From positions 14,960,001 through 15,024,000 of the forward strand of contig JAPQWV010000018.1 of NCBI GenBank assembly GCA_027422505.1: a stretch of 64,000 nt of DNA. Reading direction: 5' to 3'. The stretch comes from Craterostigma plantagineum. Lineage: Eukaryota; Streptophyta; Magnoliopsida; Lamiales; Linderniaceae. Position numbers and translations under genes: made by a program. Below are positions 55,750 through 64,000 of this stretch, piece after piece (the stretch's first letter is position 1; each line of letters starts with the position of its first letter). The notes under the pieces are model-generated. The model had not been told where the DNA came from and searched no databases. It saw only the letters and a program-made list of their open reading frames with translations.

Positions 55750-58002
55750 ATGGCCGATCCCCAAGGTTTGGAAGGGAGCCAACCGGTGGATTTGTCTAAG
55801 CATCCTTCTGGGATTGTTCCAACTCTCCAGTAAGACTTTGGTTCATATTTTATGGTTTCGAGTTCTTTAGGCTAATTTTCTTCGTTTGGGGTTGAAATCA
55901 AGTAGTAGCTGACTATGAGTATTTGCCTATTTTGTTGCTATGTTTGGCTTTAAGCAGCTGATATCCTTTGAATTGTACAGTTTTTTTAATTTGATTTGAG
56001 ACGTTTTGGATTGTCTGGATGATGTTTGGGGAATTTAAGCTACTTCAGTCGTAATGATGGATCTTTCCATATAAAGTATGTTTTCCGTTCTCGCACCCTT
56101 CATTTTGGCGGCGCCCTCAGATAATGTGAATCACCTGAGTTTGACATATTGCAATTTATAAATGTCAATTTTGAATAGTCCGATGTGAATTTGGTTACCT
56201 TACCTTATGGGCATTAACTAGCTTTTCTCATGTATTTATGTCAAGCGCCAGTTTTCTTTATCATTTGGCCACGACTTTTAAGTTTGTGATACTGTAGTGT
56301 ATGCTATCAGCTTTTGTAGTTTACATGCATGGTATCTTATTTGTGATTTGAGGTTTTAAAAGTCTCTGGCTGGACTATTTATGCAGGAATATTGTGTCAA
56401 CAGTCAATTTGGATTGCAAATTGGTTCTTAAGGACATTGCATTGCAAGCTCGCAATGCAGAGTACAATCCCAAGGTCGACTAGTTATGCGTGATTGATAG
56501 ATCCATCACTTATTGATTTGATTCCAAGTTCCAACATTCTGATTTGATTTGTGAAATACTTGGTTTGCTAATCGTTACCTTTGTGCATTGGAAGTACTTA
56601 TCCTTTTCCTCGCTCTTTTGACGAGCTTCGTGTACCATTATTTTGTTTTTCGTATATGTTATTTGCTTTACCACTTTTCGATGCTGAGAATCTTAGTACC
56701 TCGAAATATACATAGTTACTGGTTATATAATATATAAGCAACTTGGTGTTTCTATATATTTTGTAAATGTTATTGTACGCTGTGGGTTTTGGACTTACCC
56801 TTGTGAGAGAGGTTTTCAGCGTTTCGCTGCTGTGATTATGAGGATTAGAGAACCAAAAACAACAGCTCTGATTTTTGCATCTGGGAAGATGGTAAGTGCC
56901 GACATCTGCCTTACCCCTGCGATATTATACTTGAATCTACGAATGGGTGTTGATCTAACTATTTATTATTTTACCTTTTCTTGCTTAACATCCTTCACAT
57001 TGAATTCTGCCGAAGCCCCATTTGACTCAATTTTATGGTAACACCTTGAACTTTTTACCATCGCCACTTCAGGTTTGTACTGGAGCCAAGAGTGAGCAAC
57101 AGTCGAAGTTGGCTGCTCGAAAGGTTCATATAATATAATGCGCTATGGAAAAGCATTTCTACGATCGAACTACCGTTACATGTAGATAGATCGATCGTAG
57201 ATATATTATTATAATTACTTTTGTGATTTCTTTTTTCATTCACATGCTCGGTTGAACCTTGAATTTCTCCCTCTGAATATCAGTATGCCAGAATCATCCA
57301 AAAGCTTGGTTTTCCAGCCAAATTTAAGGTATATCCTTAATTACGTATCAACTCTCTTTCGCTCTAATCTCATCTGTATAGTCTCTTCCATTATTGATTG
57401 GGCGCATTGTGCCCCTCTTTGCTACGTAGGATTTCAAAATCCAAAACATAGTCGGTTCGTGCGACGTAAAATTCCCCATTAGGCTCGAGGGCCTCGCCTA
57501 TGCGCACGGTGCTTTCTCAAGTGTAAGCCAAGTTTAATATAATCTGATGAAGCCAAGCCCATACTATTTCTGTGAACATAACAGAACCGCAAACCTTTTA
57601 CTTATGATCAGTTTTTGTATCAAATATGACGCCTACTCATCATTGCACGATCTTTTCAGTACGAACCAGAACTCTTCCCTGGCTTGATCTATCGTATGAA
57701 ACAGCCAAAAATTGTGCTTCTTATCTTTGTGTCTGGGAAGATCGTTCTTACCGGCGCTAAGGTGAAAGTTACACGTTTGCCGTGTTTGTTATCTGCTGGC
57801 GTGCAATCAACAATTTTTACTGATGTTTCAATCTTTTCTTCAGGTCCGGGAAGAGACATATACTGCGTTTGAGAATATATATCCAGTGCTTACTGAATTC
57901 AGGAAAGTTCAGCAGTGGTATGTGTGGATGGGAAATTCCATTTTCTTTTCAGTTTTTGTTTGTTTGTTTCTCTTTCTATTTTGTAATACATTTCTTTTCA
58001 GA
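55750..58002 (+). CDS. TBP: TATA-box-binding protein (TBP), nine coding exons plus a split stop
   Basis: Exons: 55,750-55,829, 56,387-56,474, 56,820-56,891, 57,073-57,123, 57,284-57,328, 57,430-57,522, 57,660-57,761, 57,844-57,917 and the single base 58,002. Together they give 201 residues in one frame; plant TBPs are about 200. The N-terminus (about 20 residues, [11 protein letters not shown]) is short, as in plants, and two direct repeats of the saddle follow, with landmark segments [46 protein letters not shown] and [19 protein letters not shown] is the DNA-binding core of TFIID and also serves RNA polymerases I and III in the nucleus. The first repeat reads [14 protein letters not shown]; from memory, plant TBPs usually have CKLDLK-IALQARN here. 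The TGA stop is completed by splicing the last intron; without it the frame runs to 58,032. No transposon is seen in its introns. Confidence 0.93.
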
Positions 58003-58363
58003 TCTCTTGGAAAGGATGTCCTAAGAGTTTGAAGGCTGCATGCAATAATGTGGAGTGCTGTTGGATGTTTGTAGGTTTTTTCAGTTAATAGCAATTTATT
58101 GTTTTAATCATGTTTGTTTGTCCAATGATGTAGCTCCTAGTTTTGTGTCATATCGTGAAATTGTGGCGATATAATTTTCAGCGCTTTCCTTTTTATGTTA
58201 CTTTGAATGAAATAATAACTTTTCTGATGTTTTGCATTAGTGCTAGTTTTTTTGTTCACAAAACGTTTTAATTCCATAAATAAAACAAAAGGGTATATTA
58301 TGATATGCTCTCATGTGATTAATACTGAAATTTGCCAAGCTATTTTGCGCGAAAGTCGAAATC

Positions 58364-58558
58364 ATTTCTGTGCTATGTTAAACTTAGCTTTGTGCTCCAC
58401 AATTCAAGATTATACTCCTAATTAGGGTTGTAAATGATCAGAAGCGCATAATTAAATAAATTTCGTGCTATGCTAAACTTAGCTTTATGCTCCAATCTAG
58501 CATTATACTTCTAATTAGGGTTGTAAATGATAAGAAGTGCATAATTAAATAAACTTCG
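58364..58558 (+). repeat. Tandem duplication, two units of about 95 bp
   Basis: Unit 1 (from about 58,364) and unit 2 (from about 58,459) share GCTATG(T/C)TAAACTTAGCTTT, CTAATTAGGGTTGTAAATGA and GCATAATTAAATAAA. They lie between the TBP 3' end and the TRAIP-like gene and may be part of that promoter. Each unit contains a TAGGGTT motif. Confidence 0.8.
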
Positions 58559-58817
58559 AGATGTTTCTGTGCAGTTTTCAAACAATACGAGTTTTGGTGC
58601 AAATAAAATGGGCCATTTTAATTTGGGCCAAAGTCCAATAATTAATTGGGTCATATTCGATTTTTCATCGGTTTTGGTGAACCGCGAACTTCTTCTCCCT
58701 CCCATTTCACAAATTTTCAAAATTTTACTGAATTCAATTCGATTTTTCTCCGACCATAGCCGATTCATCTATCACCAGCAAAGCGCACGAGAAACAAGAA
58801 ACAAAGTAAATGCAACT

Positions 58818-61728
58818 ATGCCTTCGGAAAACGGCGATGGCAACTGTGCCAAATTGATGTGTTCGATCTGCTTCGAAGATGTCAAACCTCTGACGGAGGA
58901 CCTCCAATCCATCTCTGTTTGTGGCCACGTCTTTCACGAGCTATGGTCAGTCGCGCCTTTTTTCCTTTTTCCTTTTTCTCCTACGAAATATTTAGATTTA
59001 ATGGGTTCTCACTCTGAGAGTTATTTTGATGTTCATATGTCTAATCGTAATTGAGTGGCTTTAGTTGTTAGTTTAAATGTTTGTATTCTGTGAATCGCTG
59101 GGCCTTTTTTAAGCTTTAGCTTTAGTTCTTTCGATTTTAGAACCATGGAGAACAAGAATTGCTTGGATAGCTCGAAACAAATCTTAACATCGTTGTCTTT
59201 TTATTGGGGAAACATCAGCCTTCAGCAATGGTTTGAGTACTGTCCCAATCTGAAGAAGAGATGTTGTCCCATATGCAAACAAGTTTGCACGGATGCAAAT
59301 GTCACCCGCCTTTATTTTCAGTCGGTCGGTGATACAAATGAAACTACCCTTTCGCAAAAGAAAAGGGATCATAATGGTGAGTGTTCTGCTGAACTGAGGG
59401 TAGAGATCAATAGGTTGGAGAGAAAGGTTTTGGCGCTCACTTCTAATATGGAGAAGCAAGAACAAACACTCAAGGACGTTCACGAGCAGGTAGACGATTG
59501 GAAATGTTGCTTTCGTCAAATGAAAATAAGAAAAAATTATTTGAGTTCTGTTTAAAGATTGTTGACTTCTAACGTTGGTATTGAAATTTTATGAAGTATT
59601 ATGCATGCACGGAACAGCTGAAGGTAGAAATTAGGCTGAAAAGAGATGCTCAAGCTCAAAAACTTACCACTCAGAAGTTGCTTCAAGTTAAATCAGAGGT
59701 GGGCCTAGATGTTATGATTTTCATTTTCACGTGCTTTTGTGGTACTACATGCACAAGTATTCTTAGTTGCCGATGGTTTTGATGAGTTAAAATGTTTAAC
59801 CACCTCAGTAAATGTAATGACAGGAGCTTGATCAAACGACTCTTGCATACATGAAAGAGCAAGGGAAAACCATGGCCCTGGCCAAGGAGCTTGCAGCAAT
59901 TAAACTGTACACAAGTTTCACATAGGAGTTAAATGTTGAATAGTTTTCTTTAAACTTAGGAGTTCTCTGTGGGAAAATTTAACTGCTCTTTTTGTAACAG
60001 AGTCACTGATTTGAATTTGGAGGAGGAAGATGTTACGAGGCTGGCTTCGCTTGGAAATGATCCTGGAAGCAAAGACACGGTGGACGTTCTGAGGAGGTCG
60101 TTGGTGATTCGTAACAAGTAAGATACTCATGATGTTGTGCAGTATTCTATTAAAATTTGATTACAGAAATTTCTTGCAAAGTTAATGCTTTTTAAAGAAG
60201 GAAATTTAAATGAATGGATTGTGTTTATTATTAAGATTTTCATCATTATTCAAGTTGGTAACTCTTGTATTGTTTTTGCTGCATAGGAGTTACAAGGAAT
60301 TGATGGCAAAGTGCAACGTCTTGGGAAGAGGAGAAGCTAAGTGCACTCAAAAACTTAACAAGGCAATCGAAAAAATCAAGAAACTAAAGGTATTTCGTTA
60401 TCGGTTGGGCCTTGAAGTCGTTGCTCCATGTCTTCTGTTAAATTCATGATTTGCTTATTTTTCTCATCTTAGTTGAGAGTCAAAGAACTGGAAACTGCTT
60501 TGGAAATCAGAGATAATGGTGCTTTAAGAGCACTAAAGGATCATCAAGATTGTAAACTCAATACAAGGCTTCGTGAAAATTTAATGAAAGGAGCTGCTGA
60601 TAAAAAAAGCGCTATTGATGACGCAACAATTCGAAGTTCATATGATCATTATGATCAGAAACGAGTCGAAGGAGGGAATATTGCTGGTACTACTATTTAT
60701 GGACAAGGATTCTCACCAGTCGATTCCATGGCATATTCCGGGATTGATTCTATAGCTGTCCAAAATTACGATGAATGCAAGCGAGAAGCATCTTTTGATG
60801 CACAAAACAAAGCAGAAACTCTAAAATCAAGCAATGAGATGCCTCTTGATAAGGATGATGAAGTTTTTTGCTATGGCAACAAAAATCCAGTTGAAATCCC
60901 ATTTCATATCAGAAAGGAGGCAATGCCATATCCGCCTTCTAGACCAGGTAACTTACCCATTTTTCGAATTTTACATGATCTATAGCAGTCCCATTTTCCT
61001 CATATGCTCGAAAACGTAGGCTCAATAAACTGTTGCTTGATTTCACTAAGCTCGATGGATTGAATTGCATCATGAAGGTGAGCATTGCTTCTCCAGAAGT
61101 TTGCTGGGCGCTGACAGCGGAACTAACTTGGGAAAATGGTGCAGTGAAGTTCAGAACAAAACAGAAGGAATCAAAGAATCGCCATCTAAAATCCTGCAAA
61201 AACGCAGCAGCAGTGATTTAATTGCAGTTGGCGCTGATGGAAGGGGCGGTCGAGTGAAAGTCATGAGGTCCTTACATCGTCAATCTGCAGTGGTTCGTCT
61301 TTCTTATCCATTCCCGCTTAATCAAACATTGCATGGCATCAATTTAAACTCATCAAATGTTCATATTTTCTTTTCAGTTGCATGATCCATTCAAGTCACA
61401 ACCACTCACTAGCTTTCTTGCAAGATGTGTTTTTAACAGTGGTGTTCATTGATACTTCCATTTAAATTATTCTCTTAATATATAGTGAATTTACGGTATG
61501 ACATTTGTTAACATCAATGATCACTTGAGTATCTTGGACGACCAACCCCATCTTATTAGTGAAGAAATCTGATAGAAGTTTAACTATCTTAGCTCAATCT
61601 TTGCGCAGGACACAAAAGCTGCTGCTGTATCTTCTCTGAGAAAGATCAAACATTGTCCGAAAACGAACGGTATGCAGAATCAAGGCCACCTGCAGATTGA
61701 ACATTTCTTTCAAAGGGCCCATTCTTGA
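58818..61728 (+). CDS. TRAIP-like RING E3 ubiquitin ligase
   Basis: Proposed exons: 58,818-58,945, 59,219-59,489, 59,618-59,698, 59,824-59,906, 60,001-60,117, 60,287-60,389, 60,473-60,947, 60,986-61,077, 61,155-61,292 and 61,609-61,728, giving 535 residues with consistent phases. Residues 15-62 form a RING finger (Cys15, Cys18, Cys35, His37, His40, Cys43, Cys59, Cys62). A long coiled coil follows (about 90-290). The C-terminus includes DLIAVGADGRGG and ends IEHFFQRAHS, a PIP-like motif with His instead of the usual Gln. TRAIP ligases act at replication forks and bind PCNA. An exon-intron problem lies at 61,078-61,154: a strong donor AAG|GTGAGC and a 77-base gap are needed to restore phase, although the gap itself is coding-like in another frame. 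An out-of-frame ATG lies eight bases upstream of the start. Confidence 0.85.
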
Positions 61729-61913
61729 GAAAATGCCTCGATTTCTCTCTATTTTTGTTTCACGGAATTACGCGAATTTTTTTCTTCGAAAATGACAACT
61801 TTTATTCGGTTCATGTACAACGTCAGATGCTTCTATTCAGTTTATCCTTAGAATTGATGAGGCAGCTCAGCTTCTTCAGCCATTGTAGCCTGTAGGATAG
61901 CTCTCTGTATCTG

Positions 61914-61916
<3 letters not shown>

Positions 61917-61980
<64 letters not shown>
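61917..61980. repeat. AT dinucleotide microsatellite
   Basis: Nearly pure (TA)n with one AATA interruption. Confidence 0.9.
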
Positions 61981-61984
<4 letters not shown>

Positions 61985-62177
61985 AATGTTATGGTGCTCA
62001 CCTTGAGCATCATCCGTGGGCACCTGTTGTGTTGCATTTTGTGTCACGTCAACATGCCAAATCAACTTCGATGGGTTCACTAATCATATGTGTAGGTTAT
62101 AGATCAATAAAAAATCTCATTGTATGCTGATTTGGCGCGTTGATGTGGTTGGTGCTCACGAATAACACTTCACATAT

Positions 62178-62220
62178 ATAATATGTATATATATATATAT
62201 AATATATATATATATATATG
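62178..62220. repeat. AT dinucleotide microsatellite
   Basis: (TA)n with a short AATATG-type interruption. Confidence 0.85.
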
Positions 62221-62964
62221 ATCCTGTCATTTTCTCTAATTTATTTAAACAATATATGATTAACAATAAAAGGATTTATGTTTTCTTCTTCAAATCAATA
62301 TGTTTCCAAGATTGGTGATTGCTGGGACAGGAAGAAAAATAAATCCAACAATGTAGTTCATTTACATTATTTACTGGTCCAGTCACCAAACTGACAAGTT
62401 ATTAATTTGATTAATTTCCATCATCTATGTAGATGTATAAACTCTTTCAATCTATCAATACACGACAAAAAGACAAAATATTTAGACAAATGAGAAGAAG
62501 CTGTTACTGTCAAAGCTAGCAACCAATGATGGACATGGTGAAAATTCTTCTTACTTTTGATGGATGGAAAAATATCGATTCTTTAACGAAGTTGTGGCGT
62601 GGCGTATGAACTAACTCGACAAGAAACCCTTTAACGCGAAGAACAACAACAAAGACAACAATAGTATTTCGTCGAACTACAGATATTTATACAGTGTCGT
62701 TCTGCAATAAGAGGAGGCTAATGTCATAGCAGAACGCTGGGAGAGATTATATTTTCATAGAATGAAGTAAACGTTTTCTTTCGTACAGCAATAGCAATAA
62801 TCTGTACATTATAAAGCAAGCCATTCACACGGACTATTTAATAATAAGAAGAAAAGAAATTGTAACGTATGATTTCGGAATGGAGCTCTCAACTTTTTTT
62901 AAAGAATATGAAGCAGATCGAATCAAGGCATAATTACAAGCTATTTGTGTGTGTGTGTGTGTGT

Positions 62965-63171
62965 TTATGTTTCAAGTTCCTTGTAATCTTTTCTTATACC
63001 CCAGAGAATCTCTCCGCATTTTCTCATCGAAGGCCTGTCGTTTCTGTGTGGAGCCAAACACTGCAGCGAAAGTTCGAATATTTTTTCGAGGGCGACGACG
63101 TTAGCGGGCGACCTGGGCAGCTTCTGGTCCAACGCTGCTATCGCGTCTCCATTCATAAACTTCTTCAGCGC
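62965..63171 (-). CDS. Last exon of a CRCK-like receptor-like cytoplasmic kinase (partial)
   Basis: On the minus strand the exon starts after an acceptor TTTTCCGCAG (63,172-63,181) with ALKKFMNGDAIAALDQKLPR and ends DYKELET at a TAA (62,965-62,967). The segment NVVALEKIFELSLQCLAPHR followed by NDRPSMRKCGEILW is the end of a protein kinase domain (subdomain XI; the Arg of RPSM is the conserved one). It fits the calmodulin-binding receptor-like cytoplasmic kinase (CRCK) group best. Catalytic residues are encoded by upstream exons outside the window; at least 830 bases of the intron are inside it. The gene converges with the TRAIP-like gene. Confidence 0.82.
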   Translation of the reverse strand, partial: ALKKFMNGDAIAALDQKLPRSPANVVALEKIFELSLQCLAPHRNDRPSMRKCGEILWGIRKDYKELET

Positions 63172-63300
63172 CTGCGGAAAAAGCTCTTAATTAGGTCGCT
63201 CCATCGCTTAAACTGCATTGCAAATCGTTCCTAAATTCTATCGAGTACCATGTACGGGACGGATAGTCAATTGTAGAATTCGAAAAGTTGAATTTATGGG

Positions 63301-63730
63301 TGTTAGAAATATAATAAGTAAACTTTTAGGTGAAGTGATCATTCAACGTGATACCAAAGCTTATAGACCATAGAGGTCTTGTGCACGAACCCCATGACCA
63401 ACCAAGAAATTGCACGAGGCTTTATAGCAAAGAATTTAGCCTAGACGTGAACAGACACGTTGGCAAACACAATATATAAAATTAAATAATATACAATCCC
63501 TATAAACTTAAGCTTTAATTGAAGTGATCATTCAACATGATATTAGAACTCAGGGATCAAAGATGTTATGAGTACGAATCATCAAGACATCTCATTTAAG
63601 GAAATTATGCGTCCTAGGCTGGGTAATAAGAAATCAGTATAAACGCGAGGGAATGTGTTGGAATATATGTTAATTTGAAATGATAGTCTCCCAACAATCT
63701 TAAACTTTCAGGTAAAATTGTCATTCAACA
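63301..63730 (+). mobile_element. TRIM-like miniature retroelement in the kinase intron
   Basis: Three diverged copies of an LTR-like end, GTGATCATTCAAC or GTCATTCAACA, occur near 63,341, 63,523 and 63,730; the outer two follow starts TGTTAGAAATATA (63,301) and TGTTGGAATATATG (63,656). The first two are followed by degenerate primer-binding-like TGATACCAAAGC or TGATATTAGAAC. This fits a tandem TRIM (terminal repeats, primer site, tiny interior). It has no coding capacity and is old. Confidence 0.5.
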
Positions 63731-63741
63731 GTAAAATAATA

Positions 63742-63982
63742 CTCCCTTCGTCCCGCTAATTTTATCACACTTTTCCATTTCGAGCGTCCCAATAATTTTA
63801 TCACCTTTCCTTATTTAGCAAAAAAACTATCACAAACAATCAATATAATAATATTAAATATTCTTAAAAGACGTGTCAGAATATACACTTTCTACTGTTT
63901 CATTGTACCATATTATATAATAATGCCACCTTAATTTGTGTGCCCAACAACTTATGTGATAAAGTTGCTGGGATGGATGGAG
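63742..63982. mobile_element. Stowaway-type MITE (Tc1/Mariner)
   Basis: The ends CTCCCTTCGTCCCGCTAA and, reversed, CTCCATCCATCCCAGCAA are the Stowaway signature, flanked by TA at 63,740-63,741 and 63,983-63,984. Length 241 bp. Confidence 0.9.
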
Positions 63983-64000
63983 TATAAAAAAAGGAGCGTT

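Larger units (their letters stand above)
61729..62964. other. Intergenic region between convergent genes
   Basis: It contains the 3' UTR of the TRAIP-like gene and probably that of the kinase gene (minus strand), with two AT microsatellites and a (GT)n tract at 62,947-62,963 next to the kinase stop. The block between the AT tracts (61,981-62,180) has GGTGCTCAC direct repeats at both sides, perhaps an old insertion. No further gene is seen. Confidence 0.55.

Noticed and set aside
58569..58817. N-terminal extension of the TRAIP-like protein
   Set aside because: The frame is open upstream of the ATG at 58,818, but it has no in-frame ATG with family-like sequence; it is probably promoter and 5' UTR.
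61981..62180. Block between AT tracts as a MITE
   Set aside because: The GGTGCTCAC motifs at its sides are direct rather than inverted repeats, and no target duplication could be fixed.
1..64000. tRNA or rRNA genes
   Set aside because: Only primer-binding sites complementary to tRNA-Asp and tRNA-iMet ends were found; no cloverleaf or rRNA sequence was recognised.

Overview
The window is nuclear DNA of a flowering plant, almost certainly a eudicot. The evidence is a plant TATA-binding protein gene with nine coding exons, a TRAIP-like RING E3 gene, the end of a CRCK-type receptor-like kinase gene, a two-exon LTPG/YLS3-type lipid-transfer gene, a defensin-like gene, Athila-type Ty3/Gypsy elements and a Stowaway MITE. 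I cannot assign a family or species. No rRNA, tRNA or CRISPR array was seen.

Bases 540-37,263 are one nested retrotransposon complex. Its host, called element B here, is an Athila-like Ty3/Gypsy element of about 36.7 kb with target duplication ACGTG on both sides. Its left LTR carries an inverted solo LTR (1,603-3,152) of a related family and a chromovirus-like element, C (4,149-7,438, target duplication GTTTT). Its primer-binding site was split by a second Athila-like element, A (7,480-28,630, target duplication GCGCC). Both LTRs of A carry a 2.9-kb hAT DNA transposon at the same LTR position, and the two copies share disabling mutations. Element A keeps gag, protease, RT, RNase H, integrase and a degenerate Athila ORF-1 (env-like position) region, all broken. 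Element B keeps broken gag-pol without that last ORF. The LTRs of these related families are studded with the 12-bp palindrome TCACGGCCGTGA.

Bases 37,264-49,147 hold an LTPG/YLS3-type lipid-transfer gene (38,128-40,310) whose single coding intron contains a 1.53-kb solo LTR, then a reverse-strand Ty1/Copia element (40,702-46,204, target duplication CTTTC), then a non-autonomous LTR element (46,233-48,820, target duplication CGTTG).

Bases 49,148-54,816 hold a defensin-like gene interrupted inside its last cysteine codon by a 2.9-kb Mutator-like transposon. The transposon has arms built from 32-bp palindromic tandem units and contains a plant-mobile-domain gene fragment. Helitron-like elements and MITEs follow.

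Bases 54,840-64,000 are the gene-rich end: TBP (55,750-58,002, +), a TRAIP-like E3 ligase with a C-terminal PIP-like motif (58,818-61,728, +) and the last exon of a CRCK-like kinase (62,965-63,171, -), whose adjoining intron holds a TRIM-like repeat and a Stowaway MITE. The host genes are transcription, genome-maintenance and signalling or defence genes. They form no pathway or operon; their structure is shaped mainly by transposon insertions.
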